This document shows positions 51,084 through 60,636 of a stretch of 64,000 bases of DNA, piece by piece. The translations under genes and the position numbers were made by a program. Numbering within the stretch: the stretch's first letter is position 1; the number at the start of each line of letters is the position of its first letter. Below the pieces are notes generated by a model. The model searched no databases, was not told the origin of the DNA, and saw nothing but the letters and a program-made list of their open reading frames with translations. Origin of the DNA: Martelella mediterranea DSM 17316 (GTDB lineage: Bacteria > Pseudomonadota > Alphaproteobacteria > Rhizobiales > Rhizobiaceae); contig NZ_CP020330.1 of assembly GCF_002043005.1 (NCBI RefSeq), positions 1,940,001-2,004,000 on the forward strand, in the 5' to 3' direction.

Positions 51084-52135
51084 CGCATGTCCTCTTCGTC
51101 ATCGCCGCTCTCCGCCTCGGCAAAAATCTCGGCGAGAAGCGACGGCGTACCAAAACCGCCCGATTTTGTCACTAGTTGTAAATTTCCCCAAGGCGCAGCG
51201 GCGTAACTGACCGGCAGGCCGGGCCGCAATTCGGCGACCACTTGTAAACTCCGGACATCGAGGCGGTCCAGTATGCCGTTGCAGCTCTCACCGCCCGCCA
51301 CCAGCAGGGATCGTGGCCTGAGTGCCTGCAGCAGGCGGCTGACACCGTCGCAGAAACGGGCACCGGCTGCTTCGCCGGAAAGGTCGCCGCCGCCATCACA
51401 GATGGATACTACGAGCGGCAATTCGGTCTCGGCGATTGCCGGAACCGCACCATCGGGCGCATCGACCACCGGCGTTAGAGCCCGCAGACGCTCGGCCTGC
51501 GCCACCGTGATCGGATCGCGCGAACCGTTGACGATCATCAGCGGCGGTGTGAGCCGGAAAGGCTGCGGCTCGGGGTGCCCCGCAGCGCGCGCCAGTGCAA
51601 AGGCGAGGCCGCGCGCGCCGACCCACAGGACACCGGAACCGGCGCAACGGACAAGGCTATCCATGTCGCGGTCGCTCCCGGTATCCGGTATTTCGGCAGA
51701 AACCCCGATGCGGGAGGCGACGTCGATCGGCGCGGCAATGCCATCGCCGCTCAGTATGCCGTCCGTTACGCGACGGCCCATCGTCGGGATCGCCGGGGCG
51801 GCGATGATGCGGCGCGTGCCGAGGGTTGCCTGTAGCGCGCCCATTTCGGCGCCGATATTGCCCTTGAGGCGCGAGTCGATCTTCTTCATGATGATCGGAA
51901 TTTCGCTCATCGGCAGATGGGCGAGAGCTGCCGCCACGCGTTTTGCCGCCTCGTCCGCACCGCATTCCCGGCTTGCCGTGTTGACGGCGAGCACATCCGG
52001 CGATTGGCACAGAAGCGCGGGAATGGCACCCGGTTTGCGCGCCACCAGCACGGATCGCCTCGGTCCCGCAAAGGCAACGCTCGAATCGAGCGCGCCCGTC
52101 AGGTCATCGGCTATGATCAGAACGTCCGGCGGCAC
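51080..52135 (-). CDS. Four-carbon acid sugar kinase family protein (DUF1537, DtnK/OtnK-like)
   Basis: 351 residues, somewhat shorter than the 400-430 usual for the family. N-terminal domain: PDVLIIADDLTGALDSSVAF, the acid-sugar-binding DDLTGA motif; KKIDSRLKGNIGAEMGAL also typical. C-terminal nucleotide domain: LLVAGGESCNGILDRL replaces the usual GGETS, so the phosphate-binding loop is altered, and the domain is shortened. Family members phosphorylate D-threonate, D-erythronate or related sugar acids at O4, giving the substrate for the PdxA2-type enzyme encoded divergently at 52301. Confidence 0.88.
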   Translation of the reverse strand: MPPDVLIIADDLTGALDSSVAFAGPRRSVLVARKPGAIPALLCQSPDVLAVNTASRECGADEAAKRVAAALAHLPMSEIPIIMKKIDSRLKGNIGAEMGALQATLGTRRIIAAPAIPTMGRRVTDGILSGDGIAAPIDVASRIGVSAEIPDTGSDRDMDSLVRCAGSGVLWVGARGLAFALARAAGHPEPQPFRLTPPLMIVNGSRDPITVAQAERLRALTPVVDAPDGAVPAIAETELPLVVSICDGGGDLSGEAAGARFCDGVSRLLQALRPRSLLVAGGESCNGILDRLDVRSLQVVAELRPGLPVSYAAAPWGNLQLVTKSGGFGTPSLLAEIFAEAESGDDEEDMR

Positions 52136-52300
52136 TATCGTCTCCCAAGGTTGTTATTATTGTTACGTTACGATCTTGCGATAAAAAGAGGATAAATTTC
52201 AAGGTGAAATGACGCTTCCCATTAATTTATGCGCCGGTTATTGAAACCTGTTTACCTATAAGTTAAAAGCTGTGCGACGCGTCGTTCTCGGGAGGCCTTC

Positions 52301-53275
52301 ATGAAACAGTCAATCGTCATCACCATGGGGGATCCCTCCGGGGTGGGCGCTGAGGTAACGGTGAGGGCGCTTGCCGCGCGCGATGCCGCCTTGCGGGAGC
52401 AGGTCCGCGTCATCGGGGACCGGTCGACGGTTGCCCGCGCCGCGGCGGTGTGCGGCGTCGACCTGCCAATCCTCGCGCCGGATGAGGACGGTGACGGTAT
52501 CCGCGTCGACCATGTCGCCGTCGATGGATTGCCGGGCAAATTCGGCGTCCTGAGCCCGGCTTGCGGCGAGGCCTCCTACCGCTATATCGCCCGCGCGGTG
52601 GAACTGGCCATGGGCGGCGATGCCGCCTCAATCGTCACCGCGCCGATCAACAAGGAAGCGCTGAATGCGGCAGGGCATCACTATGATGGCCATACCGGCA
52701 TGCTGGCGCATCTGACGGGGTCGAGGTCGTCATGGATGCTGCTCGCCTCCGAGCGGCTCAACGTCGTGCATGTCTCGACCCATGTATCGCTCAAGGATGC
52801 GATCGGGCGGGCCACCACGGGGCGCGTGCTGGAAACCATCCGCACCGGCCACAAACATATGAAGCGTATGGGGCTCGAAGCGCCGCGCATCGCGGTGGCG
52901 GGCATCAATCCGCATTGCGGCGAGAACGGGCTTTTCGGCCGGGAGGATGACGAGGCGATCGCGCCGGCCGTGGCGGCGGCAAAGGCCGAGGGCATCCATG
53001 TGGAAGGGCCGATCTCGGCCGATACGGTCTACCACCGTGCCTATAACGGCGCTTTCGACCTGGTCGTCGCCCAGTATCACGATCAGGGCCATATCCCGAT
53101 CAAGCTTGTTGCCTTCGATACCGCCGTCAACGTCTCGCTCGGCCTGCCGATCGACCGCTGCTCGGTCGATCACGGCACGGCTTTCGATATCGCCGGCACC
53201 GGCAAGGCCAATCACGTCAATATGCTGGCGGCGCTCGATTATGCCGCCAAAATGGGCGCCGCCGCGCGCGGCTGA
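52301..53275 (+). CDS. pdxA2: PdxA2-type 4-phospho-D-threonate/erythronate dehydrogenase
   Basis: 324 residues. [20 protein letters not shown] is the PdxA-family start. Metal-ligand histidines lie in [29 protein letters not shown] and [40 protein letters not shown] is also diagnostic. PdxA2 enzymes oxidise and decarboxylate 4-phospho-D-threonate or -erythronate to dihydroxyacetone phosphate. The location next to a DUF1537 kinase gene supports PdxA2 rather than the pyridoxine enzyme PdxA. Co-directional with the lyase gene, nine bases later. Confidence 0.9.
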   Translation: MKQSIVITMGDPSGVGAEVTVRALAARDAALREQVRVIGDRSTVARAAAVCGVDLPILAPDEDGDGIRVDHVAVDGLPGKFGVLSPACGEASYRYIARAVELAMGGDAASIVTAPINKEALNAAGHHYDGHTGMLAHLTGSRSSWMLLASERLNVVHVSTHVSLKDAIGRATTGRVLETIRTGHKHMKRMGLEAPRIAVAGINPHCGENGLFGREDDEAIAPAVAAAKAEGIHVEGPISADTVYHRAYNGAFDLVVAQYHDQGHIPIKLVAFDTAVNVSLGLPIDRCSVDHGTAFDIAGTGKANHVNMLAALDYAAKMGAAARG

Positions 53276-53284
53276 GGGGGAAGA

Positions 53285-54169
53285 ATGACCGACAAAAGGC
53301 AAGCGTTCGTCGCGCTCGTCACCTGTTTCAACGACGACGAAACCATCAATTACGCGGCGACGCGGGTGCAGGTACGCCGGCAGGTTGCTGCCGGCAACAA
53401 CATCATGTGCGCCGGAACGAACGGCGATTTCTCGGCGCTGACCTTCGAGGAGAAGGTGCGGCTTTGCGGCGAGGTGGTCGATGAGGTCGCCGGTCGCGCC
53501 CGCGTCATCGTCAATGCCGGCATGCCCGCGACCTTCGAGACGGTGAAGCTTGCGCGCGAGTTCGACCGTCTCGGCGTGGACGGCATCGCCGTCATCACGC
53601 CGTTCTTCATCGCCTGCACCCAGGATGGGCTCGAGCGCCATTTCACCACGGTCGCCGATGCGGTGGAAACGCCGATCTATCTCTACGACATTCCGGCGCG
53701 CACCCAGAACCATATCGAGCCTGAGACCGCGCGCCGGCTGGCCGCCCACGGCAATATCGCGGGCATCAAGGACTCGGGCGGTGCGCAGGACACGCTTGAG
53801 GCCTATATGGAGGTCGGCCGTTCGGTCGCGGGTTTCGACGTCTATTCCGGCCCGGACCAGTTGGTGCACTGGGCGCTGACCAACGGCGCGAAGGGCTGCA
53901 TTTCCGGCCTCGGCAACGTCATGCCCGACGTGCTGGCCAGGATCGTTTCATGCGTTAACGCAGGCGACGAAGAGGGGGCGGCCAGGGCGCAGGAAACCTA
54001 CGCCGCCTTCCGCGCAGATCTCTACAAGCTTGGTTATCCGCCGGCGCTGGTCAAGCGCGCCCTCTACCTGCGCGACCCCTCCGTCGGCCTCTCCCGCCAG
54101 CCCGCGCTTTTGCCGGATCCGGAACAGGACCGGGCGATCGAGGCGATACTTTCACGGTACGGCCTGTAG
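53285..54169 (+). CDS. Dihydrodipicolinate synthase/N-acetylneuraminate lyase family protein
   Basis: 294 residues, class I aldolase fold. The Schiff-base lysine is in NIAGIKDSGGAQDTLE, and the catalytic tyrosine in IYLYDIPARTQNHI. GTNGDFSALTFEEKVRLCGE corresponds to the GTTGE carboxylate loop, here GTNGD. Family members cleave or form 2-keto acids (NanA, KdgD, DapA). As it follows PdxA2 and lies in a cluster with a sialidase-like protein, retro-aldol cleavage of a ulosonic or 2-keto-3-deoxy acid is likelier than lysine synthesis. The start GGGGAAGA-ATG is well placed. Confidence 0.88.
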   Translation: MTDKRQAFVALVTCFNDDETINYAATRVQVRRQVAAGNNIMCAGTNGDFSALTFEEKVRLCGEVVDEVAGRARVIVNAGMPATFETVKLAREFDRLGVDGIAVITPFFIACTQDGLERHFTTVADAVETPIYLYDIPARTQNHIEPETARRLAAHGNIAGIKDSGGAQDTLEAYMEVGRSVAGFDVYSGPDQLVHWALTNGAKGCISGLGNVMPDVLARIVSCVNAGDEEGAARAQETYAAFRADLYKLGYPPALVKRALYLRDPSVGLSRQPALLPDPEQDRAIEAILSRYGL

Positions 54170-54212
54170 AACATCAGGCGGAATGCCTCTGGAGAATAGC
54201 GAAATCTGCGGC

Positions 54213-54262
54213 CCCCGGCCAGGCGATTGCAGTGTAGTAACCCGGCTATCCGCTGGCCGGGG
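54213..54262 (+). terminator. Long-loop hairpin after the DHDPS-family gene
   Basis: CCCCGGCCAG (54213-54222) and CTGGCCGGGG (54253-54262) form a perfect 10-bp stem with a 30-base loop, followed by AAGCTTTT. It may end the pdxA2-lyase transcript. The rest of the 215-base gap before the TetR gene shows no gene. Confidence 0.4.
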
Positions 54263-54384
54263 AAGCTTTTCGGGCTGCCGACGCTGTCGTGCGGGGCCTT
54301 CCGGTCGATGATCAAGCCCGGGAAAGGCGTTCCGGACGCCATCGTGCAGCTTGTGCGAACAGGCCGGAATAGCTACCGTTGGGC

Positions 54385-55005
54385 ATGAAGAACAAAAAGC
54401 CAAGGTCCGGGCCGGGCCGCCCTTCCAGCATGGAAGATCCTTATCGCATGATCTGCGACGCCGCGGCGGCGTTGTTTGCCGAAAAGGGCTTCGACAATAC
54501 GTCGCTTCAGGATGTCGCAACCGCGGTGGGCGTCACAAAGGCCGGTCTCTATCATTACTTCCGGACCAAGCATGCGCTTTTCGAAGCGATCGTGCTGGAC
54601 ACGCTGCGGGACCTGCATGCGGGCGCGGTTGCCGCCATCGCCGCCCATGATGGCTACCCCGACAAGCTGACCGCCTTCATGACCGCGCATGCGCGGTATT
54701 TCTCGGAGCATGGCGAACGGTATCGCGCAAGCTTTTTCGGCCGGGGGGGCGGCGGCGAGCGCGCGCACCTGACTCCGGACGAGCGCGCCATGCGCAAGGC
54801 CTATGTCCAGCTTCTGGAGGGCGTTGTGGAGGCCGGCGTCGACGCGGGCACGATCACGGTTTCCGATGTGCCGACCTTCGCCAGAGGCGTGCTCGGCATG
54901 CTGAACTGGATGGCCAGATGGTATCGCCCTGACGGGCGGCTCACCGCCGCTGAAATCGCCGAATCCTACGCGCAGATATTGCTGGCCGGCGCGCTGCCCC
55001 GATAG
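54385..55005 (+). CDS. TetR-family transcriptional regulator
   Basis: 206 residues from ATG 54385 (a TTG two codons earlier is possible). HTH: MICDAAAALFAEKGFDNTSL, QDVATAVGVTKAGLYHYFRT with KHALFEAIV, the standard TetR pattern. The C-terminal ligand domain (residues 70-200) resembles regulators of acyl-CoA metabolism. It lies 70 bases before the acyl-CoA dehydrogenase operon, where a palindrome TACCG-N6-CGGTA is found, so it probably represses these genes until an acyl-CoA or free dicarboxylate appears. Confidence 0.9.
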   Translation: MKNKKPRSGPGRPSSMEDPYRMICDAAAALFAEKGFDNTSLQDVATAVGVTKAGLYHYFRTKHALFEAIVLDTLRDLHAGAVAAIAAHDGYPDKLTAFMTAHARYFSEHGERYRASFFGRGGGGERAHLTPDERAMRKAYVQLLEGVVEAGVDAGTITVSDVPTFARGVLGMLNWMARWYRPDGRLTAAEIAESYAQILLAGALPR

Positions 55006-55052
55006 GCGTCTCCACGTGCGGACGGATTGACATGTTGCGCGGCATAATTTAT

Positions 55053-55068
55053 TACCGGCCAGACGGTA
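55053..55068. promoter_or_regulatory. Candidate TetR operator TACCG-GCCAGA-CGGTA
   Basis: TACCGGCCAGACGGTA is a 16-base inverted repeat 8 bases before the ATG at 55076. TTGACA at 55027-55032 and a weak TTATTA at 55049-55054 could be the promoter it covers. If transcription starts near 55061, the ATG at 55106 rather than 55076 may be used. A TACCGTTGGGC half-site-like sequence precedes the TetR start itself. Confidence 0.5.
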
Positions 55069-55075
55069 GTTAAAT

Positions 55076-56302
55076 ATGTCATGGCTTTACAGGGATGGGC
55101 GCGACATGGGAAAGACCGAACCTTCGGGCGGTTATCTTTCGAAGGAAGATCAGCAGTTTCGTGAAGAAATGCGTGATTTCTTTCAGGAAAAGATTCCCGC
55201 GGAAATCCGCGCCAAGGTCAGCGCGGGTCAGCCGCTGGCCAAGCAGGATTTCGTGACCTCGCAGCGCATCCTGAACGCTCACGGCCTAGCGGTGCCGAAC
55301 TGGCCGCTGGAATGGGGCGGCAGGGACTGGACGCCGATCCAGCGCTATCTCTACATCGAGGAACTGCAGTTCAACGCCGTGCCGCTGCCCTTGCAGTTCA
55401 ACTGTTTCATGGTCGGCCCGGTGATCGCCGCCTTCGGCAATCAGGCGCAGAAGGAGAAATTCCTGCCGCGCGCCGCCAATCTCGATGACTGGTGGTGCCA
55501 GGGCTTTTCGGAACCCAACGCCGGCTCGGACCTTGCCTCGCTGACGACAAGGGCGGTGCGCGATGGAGACGACTATATCGTCAACGGCCAGAAGGCCTGG
55601 ACGAGCTACGGCCAGTATGCCAACTGGATTTTCTGCCTGGTCCGGACGGATACCGAGGCCAAGAAGCAGAAGGGCATCTCGTTCCTGCTCATCGATCTGG
55701 ATACGCCCGGCGTGGAGATGCGGCCGATCATTACCATGGACGGCCGGCACGAGGTCAACGAGGTGTTCTTCACCGATGCGCGGGTGCCAGTCGAAAATCT
55801 GGTCGGCGAGGAAAACCGCGGCTGGGATTACGCCAAGTTCCTGCTGGCCAATGAACGCTCGGGCATTGCCCGGATTGGCCTCTCCAAGGAGCGCGTTGCG
55901 CGCATCCGCCGCCGGGCGAAAGACAACGGCGCCTGGGACGATCCGCTGTTCCGCTCGGAGGTCATCAAGCTTGAAATCGAACTGAAGGCGCTCGAAGTCG
56001 CCCAGATGCAGATATTGGCGCGCGCCGGAGAGAGCCAGGGCCGGCCGGACCCGGCATCGTCCATCCTGAAGCTGCGAGGATCGCAGCTTCAGCAGCGCGC
56101 TTCGGAACTCCTGATGGAACTCGAGGGCGTGGCGGCGCTGCGTGCGCCGGGCGATGTGGCCGATCCTTACCATGCGGCGGAAGAACAACTGGCGGCCGCT
56201 GCCGCACTCAATAACTATCTGAATTTCCGGAAGGTTTCGATCTATGGCGGGTCGAACGAGATTCAGAAGAACATCATCGCCAAGACAATTCTGAATCTGT
56301 GA
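55076..56302 (+). CDS. pimC: Acyl-CoA dehydrogenase, PimC-like large subunit
   Basis: 408 residues from ATG 55076, or 398 from 55106. Sequence marks: AVPNWPLEWGGRDWTPIQRY, WWCQGFSEPNAGSDLASLTT (FAD/substrate loop), GYLSKEDQQFREEMRDFFQE at the start and VSIYGGSNEIQKNIIAKTIL at the end. Closest in type to the large subunit of pimeloyl-CoA dehydrogenase, which works as a pair with a smaller dehydrogenase, here the next gene eight bases downstream. The position of the catalytic carboxylate must be supplied by one partner. It oxidises a dicarboxylyl- or long-chain acyl-CoA at C2-C3. Symbol is by similarity of protein and gene order. Confidence 0.85.
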   Translation: MSWLYRDGRDMGKTEPSGGYLSKEDQQFREEMRDFFQEKIPAEIRAKVSAGQPLAKQDFVTSQRILNAHGLAVPNWPLEWGGRDWTPIQRYLYIEELQFNAVPLPLQFNCFMVGPVIAAFGNQAQKEKFLPRAANLDDWWCQGFSEPNAGSDLASLTTRAVRDGDDYIVNGQKAWTSYGQYANWIFCLVRTDTEAKKQKGISFLLIDLDTPGVEMRPIITMDGRHEVNEVFFTDARVPVENLVGEENRGWDYAKFLLANERSGIARIGLSKERVARIRRRAKDNGAWDDPLFRSEVIKLEIELKALEVAQMQILARAGESQGRPDPASSILKLRGSQLQQRASELLMELEGVAALRAPGDVADPYHAAEEQLAAAAALNNYLNFRKVSIYGGSNEIQKNIIAKTILNL

Positions 56303-56309
56303 GGCGCAC

Positions 56310-57371
56310 ATGGAAGCTTTGACCGACGAAGAACGGATGCTGTGGGACAGCGTGGCCGGCATATTGTCGGAAATCGCCGATCCGGCGGATCTGTGGCCGC
56401 AACTGGCCGAACTCGGCATGCTCGGCCTCGCGCTCCCGGAAAGCGCCGGCGGGGCGGAGCTCGGGCCGCAGGCGCTGATGGTGTTTGCCCGCGCCTTCGG
56501 GCAGGCGGGTCTCGCCACGCCATTCCTTGCGTCGGAAGCGCTCGCCATGCCTCTGCTTGCGCAATGGACGGATCGTCCGGAGGTCTCTGCCTTACTGGGC
56601 GAGATCATGAGCGGCGCGCGCATCGCCACATTGGCGCTCCATGATCTGAAGCCGGTTGTCGCGCGGCGCGCGGCTGACGGCTTCGTTCTTTCCGGCGTCA
56701 AGATGGTCGTGCCGGCGGGATCGGTCGCCGACATCGTGATCGTCAGCGCCATGCTTGAGGAGCGCCCGGCGCTGTTCCTGCTCGATCTCCAGGCCATTGC
56801 CGCGACCAAAACCGCTTATATGCAGGCCGGCCCGGCGGCCGATGCCGACATTGCGCTGGACGGCGTTACCGTGGGAAAAACGGCGCTCATGGCCGAGGGC
56901 GAAGAGGCCGTGCGATTGATTGCCGAGGCGGAAGCGCGCGGCCAGTTGATCACCTGCGCGGAAATGCTGGGCGGCATGGAAAAGCTGCTGGAACTGACGG
57001 TGGACTATCTGCGCGACCGGCGTCAGTTCGGCCAGCCGCTCGCAGGCTTTCAGGCGCTGCAACATGCCGCGGTCGACATGTATGTCGAACTGGAAACCGC
57101 GCGCGCTATGCTGGATTTCGGCGGCCGGATGTTTGGCGCATCTGCCGATGAGCGGGCGGCGGCGCTGGATGCCGTGAAGCTGAAAATGAACGCGGCGGCA
57201 AAGCTGATCGGAGAGAGCGCAGTCCAGCTTCATGGCGGCATCGGCATGACCGAGGAGAGCCTGACCGGCCGCATCTTCGGGCGGCTGACCGCCCTGCGGA
57301 TCAGCGCCGGCGACAGCCGAAGCTGCATGAAACGGCTGCTCGAAAGCGATCGCAGCGTTGCGCTTGCCTGA
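56310..57371 (+). CDS. pimD: Acyl-CoA dehydrogenase, PimD-like small subunit
   Basis: 353 residues. [20 protein letters not shown] at the start, LGLALPESAGGAELGPQALM, then the helical C-terminal domain with YLRDRRQFGQPLAGFQALQH and LIGESAVQLHGGIGMTEESL. It is shorter than normal dehydrogenases (about 380-400) and lacks the usual TEPxAGSD loop in the middle beta domain, fitting a degenerate partner subunit of a heteromeric enzyme. Seven bases behind the large subunit gene. Confidence 0.85.
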   Translation: MEALTDEERMLWDSVAGILSEIADPADLWPQLAELGMLGLALPESAGGAELGPQALMVFARAFGQAGLATPFLASEALAMPLLAQWTDRPEVSALLGEIMSGARIATLALHDLKPVVARRAADGFVLSGVKMVVPAGSVADIVIVSAMLEERPALFLLDLQAIAATKTAYMQAGPAADADIALDGVTVGKTALMAEGEEAVRLIAEAEARGQLITCAEMLGGMEKLLELTVDYLRDRRQFGQPLAGFQALQHAAVDMYVELETARAMLDFGGRMFGASADERAAALDAVKLKMNAAAKLIGESAVQLHGGIGMTEESLTGRIFGRLTALRISAGDSRSCMKRLLESDRSVALA

Positions 57372-57416
57372 CGGCATCATAGGACAAGATTGAACTTGCA
57401 GGGGAGGCTGCGTGAG

Positions 57417-59384
57417 ATGAAGGTGGATATCGAAAAATTCGGCAGGATCGCGGTCATCACCATTGATCGCCCGCCGGTGAACGCGCTGTCGCAGGCGCTG
57501 CGGAAGCTGATAGAGGTGCGGCTGGACGAGGCGGCGGGCGATGAGGCGGTCAAGGGTGTGGTGCTGGCCTGCGCAGGGCGCACCTTCGTTGCCGGGGCCG
57601 ATATCGAGGAACTGGGCGAGGTCCGGCCGCCGACGCTGCACGCGGTGATCGACAAGCTCGAAGCGCTGGGCAAGCCGAGCGTTGCCGCGCTACACGGCAC
57701 GGCGCTTGGCGGCGGGCTGGAACTGGCGCTCGGCTGCACCTTCCGCGTGGCTAACCGCGATGCGCGGCTCGGCCTGCCGGAGGTAAAGCTCGGCCTGTTG
57801 CCGGGCGCGGGCGGCACGGTCCGCACAACCTATCTGATCGGCGCGGAGGCGACGCTGAAACTCGCCGGTAGCGGCAATATGATGGGCGTGGAAGCGGCAC
57901 AGGGCATCGGTCTCGTGGATGCTGTCTTCGACAACGACCTGGTCGCCAATGCGATCCGGTTCCTCTCCGACAGGATTGACGCCGACGACATCCCGCCACC
58001 TGTGCGCCACCGCCGCGAGGCGATGCCGGCATGCGACCCGCAGGCGCTGGAAAGCCTGACCGCCGAGCTCTGCCGCAAGGCGCGCTCCTCCGCGCCCGAG
58101 TTGGCGGCGCAATCGGTGCGCAATGCGCTGACGCTCTCCTTCGAGGATGCGATGGCGGAGGAACGGCGTCTGTTCGAAACCGCGACCCAAAGCGACAGGT
58201 TCGGCGCGCTGCGCCATCTGTTTTTCGCCGAGCGGGCGGCGGCGAAACCTTCGGGCGATGTCGCCGAAGCTGAGCCCCGCGCGGTGCAGACCGTCGCCGT
58301 GATCGGCGCGGGCACGATGGGCAGCGGGATTGCCATGGCGTTCGCCAATAGCGGTTTCGACGTGATCGTGCGCGAGACCGATGAAGCGGCGCTCGCGCGC
58401 GGCATGGAACGTATCGCGGACACCTATGATCGCTCGGTCAAGCGCGGGTCGCTGAGCGCGGAGGAGGCTGGCAGGCGCAAGGCGCGGATTGCGGGTACGG
58501 TCGCGATCGCCGATCTGGCATCCGCCGATCTGATCATCGAAGCGGCGTTCGAGGATATGGCGGTCAAGAAGACCATTTTCGCCGAGATTGACGCCGTGGC
58601 GCGGCAGGGCGCGATCCTTGCGACCAATACCTCCTATCTGGACGTGAACGCGATCGCGCGCTCGACCACGCGGCCCGCCGATGTGCTCGGCCTGCATTTC
58701 TTCTCGCCGGCCAATGTGATGACCTTGCTGGAAATCGTGCGCGGCGACCAGACAGCGCCCGATGTGCTGGCGACGGCGCTGAAACTTGCACGGCGCCTCG
58801 GCAAGCAGCCGGTGGTGGTCGGCGTCTGCCACGGCTTTGTCGGCAACCGCATGCTGCAGGCTCGCAACGCAGATCTGTCGCAGCTTATCCTGGAAGGTGC
58901 GAAGCCCGCTCAGATCGATGCCGCTTTCCGGGCCTTCGGCTGGCCGATGGGGCCCTGCCAGATGCAGGACCTTGCCGGGCTCGATATCGGCTGGCGGAAC
59001 CGCAAGGCGCTCGGTGAGACCGATGCGCTGCCCGACCGGCTGTGCGAGCTTGGCCGGCTTGGCCAGAAGGCCGGAAAGGGCTGGTATCTTTACGACGACA
59101 ACCACAAGCCGCAGCCCGATCCGGATGTGGACGCCATTATCGCCGAGATTGCGGAAATAGGCGGCATCGCGCGGCGGGCGGTCACCGATGCCGAAATCAT
59201 CGACCGCACGCATGGTCCGATGATCGCGGAGGGGCGGCGCATTCTCGATGAGGGTATTGCGGCGCGCAGTTCCGATATCGACGTCGTGTGGGCGCATGGC
59301 TACGGCTTCCCCCGCGATCTCGGCGGGCCGATGTACTGGGACGATCATTTGCGCGAGAGCGCGCAGGAAAAGAAGAAGGTGTAA
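57417..59384 (+). CDS. pimF: Bifunctional enoyl-CoA hydratase / 3-hydroxyacyl-CoA dehydrogenase (FadJ/PimF-like)
   Basis: 655 residues from ATG 57417 with GGGGAGG upstream. Crotonase half (1-190): [20 protein letters not shown] for the oxyanion hole, and the two catalytic glutamates in [15 protein letters not shown] and [17 protein letters not shown]. Dehydrogenase half (from about 290): [20 protein letters not shown] (NAD binding), [39 protein letters not shown] with the catalytic His, and [12 protein letters not shown]. It hydrates the enoyl-CoA from the dehydrogenase pair and oxidises the alcohol. A thiolase, needed for the next step, is not in this window. Confidence 0.92.
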   Translation: MKVDIEKFGRIAVITIDRPPVNALSQALRKLIEVRLDEAAGDEAVKGVVLACAGRTFVAGADIEELGEVRPPTLHAVIDKLEALGKPSVAALHGTALGGGLELALGCTFRVANRDARLGLPEVKLGLLPGAGGTVRTTYLIGAEATLKLAGSGNMMGVEAAQGIGLVDAVFDNDLVANAIRFLSDRIDADDIPPPVRHRREAMPACDPQALESLTAELCRKARSSAPELAAQSVRNALTLSFEDAMAEERRLFETATQSDRFGALRHLFFAERAAAKPSGDVAEAEPRAVQTVAVIGAGTMGSGIAMAFANSGFDVIVRETDEAALARGMERIADTYDRSVKRGSLSAEEAGRRKARIAGTVAIADLASADLIIEAAFEDMAVKKTIFAEIDAVARQGAILATNTSYLDVNAIARSTTRPADVLGLHFFSPANVMTLLEIVRGDQTAPDVLATALKLARRLGKQPVVVGVCHGFVGNRMLQARNADLSQLILEGAKPAQIDAAFRAFGWPMGPCQMQDLAGLDIGWRNRKALGETDALPDRLCELGRLGQKAGKGWYLYDDNHKPQPDPDVDAIIAEIAEIGGIARRAVTDAEIIDRTHGPMIAEGRRILDEGIAARSSDIDVVWAHGYGFPRDLGGPMYWDDHLRESAQEKKKV

Positions 59385-59385
59385 C

Positions 59386-60588
59386 ATGGGTGACGCACAC
59401 GGGCCGGAACTCGGTCGATTTGTCTGGGACGATCCGTTTCTGCTGGAAAACCAGTTGACGGATGAGGAGCGTATGCTGCGCGACGGGGTCAATGCCTTCG
59501 CCCAGGACAGGCTCCAGAGCCGGGTGATCTCGGCCTACGCGAATGAAACGGTCGATCCTTCGGTTTTTGCCGAAATGGGGGAAATGGGCCTGCTCGGCGT
59601 GACCTTTCCGGAGCAATATGGCGGGGCGGGCGCGGGCTACGTGGCCTATGGCCTGGTCGCCCGCGAAATCGAGCGGGTCGATTCCGGCTATCGCTCGATG
59701 ATGAGCGTGCAATCCTCGCTGGTCATGTATCCGATCTATGCTTACGGCTCGGAGGAGCAGCGCAACAGATATTTGCCAAAGCTGGCTTCGGGAGAATGGA
59801 TCGGCTGTTTCGGGCTGACCGAGCCCGATGCCGGGTCGGATCCCGGCGGCATGAAGACCACGGCGCGCAAGACCGACGGCGGCTATGTGCTGAACGGCGC
59901 GAAGATGTGGATTTCCAATGCGCCGATCGCCGATGTCTTCGTTGTCTGGGCAAAGTCGGAGGCCCATGGCGGCAAGATCCGCGGCTTCGTGCTGGAGAAG
60001 GGCATGAAGGGCCTCAGCGCGCCCAAGATCGGCGGCAAGCTCAGCCTGCGCGCCTCCGTCACCGGCGAAATCGTCATGGATGGCGTCGAGGTCGGCGAGG
60101 AGGCGCTGCTGCCCAATGTCGAGGGGCTCAAGGGTCCGTTCGGCTGCCTCAATCGCGCCCGCTATGGCATTGCGTGGGGCGTGATGGGGGCGGCCGAGTT
60201 CTGCTGGCACGCCGCGCGGCGATACGGTCTCGACCGCAAGCAGTTCGGCCGGCCGCTGGCCCAGACCCAGCTCTTCCAGAAGAAGCTGGCGGACATGCAG
60301 ACCGAGATCGCGCTCGGCCTGCAGGCGGCACTCAGGGTCGGGCGGATGCTGGAGGAGGGCGATGCCGCGCCGGAGATGATTTCGCTGATCAAGCGCAACA
60401 ATTGCGGCAAGGCGCTGGATATCGCCCGCAATGCCCGCGACATGCATGGCGGCAATGGCATTTCCGAGGAATTCCAGGTCTTCCGCCACATGGTCAACCT
60501 CGAAACCGTCAACACCTATGAAGGCACCCATGATGTCCATGCGCTGATCCTGGGCCGCGCCCAGACGGGCCTTCAGGCATTTTTCTAA
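59386..60588 (+). CDS. gcdH: Glutaryl-CoA dehydrogenase
   Basis: 400 residues from ATG 59386, one base after the previous stop. [20 protein letters not shown] is the glutaryl-CoA dehydrogenase N-terminus. [20 protein letters not shown] holds the substrate loop, and the catalytic glutamate is in [20 protein letters not shown]. The arginine that holds the distal carboxylate of glutaryl-CoA would be in the region of [20 protein letters not shown]. It turns glutaryl-CoA to crotonyl-CoA plus CO2. In this operon it would take the C5 end product of odd-chain dicarboxylate beta-oxidation, such as pimelate. Confidence 0.93.
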   Translation: MGDAHGPELGRFVWDDPFLLENQLTDEERMLRDGVNAFAQDRLQSRVISAYANETVDPSVFAEMGEMGLLGVTFPEQYGGAGAGYVAYGLVAREIERVDSGYRSMMSVQSSLVMYPIYAYGSEEQRNRYLPKLASGEWIGCFGLTEPDAGSDPGGMKTTARKTDGGYVLNGAKMWISNAPIADVFVVWAKSEAHGGKIRGFVLEKGMKGLSAPKIGGKLSLRASVTGEIVMDGVEVGEEALLPNVEGLKGPFGCLNRARYGIAWGVMGAAEFCWHAARRYGLDRKQFGRPLAQTQLFQKKLADMQTEIALGLQAALRVGRMLEEGDAAPEMISLIKRNNCGKALDIARNARDMHGGNGISEEFQVFRHMVNLETVNTYEGTHDVHALILGRAQTGLQAFF

Positions 60589-60594
60589 GGGAAG

Positions 60595-60616
60595 CGCCGC
60601 GGCTTTGGCCGCGGCG
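60595..60616. terminator. Hairpin between convergent genes
   Basis: CGCCGCGGC (60595-60603) and GCCGCGGCG (60608-60616) form a perfect 9-bp stem with a TTTG loop in the 48-base gap between gcdH (ends 60588) and the oppositely directed CoA-transferase (ends 60637). Serves both strands; no strong U-tract. Confidence 0.55.
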
Positions 60617-60636
60617 ACAATCAAAGGGCGTAGTCC

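Noticed and set aside
51273..52184. Plus-strand frame of 303 codons over the DUF1537 kinase gene
   Set aside because: Ser/Arg/Ala-rich antisense shadow without family marks.
57690..59492. 600-codon minus-strand frame over the FadJ-like gene
   Set aside because: Low-complexity antisense composition; the plus strand has both crotonase and dehydrogenase motifs.
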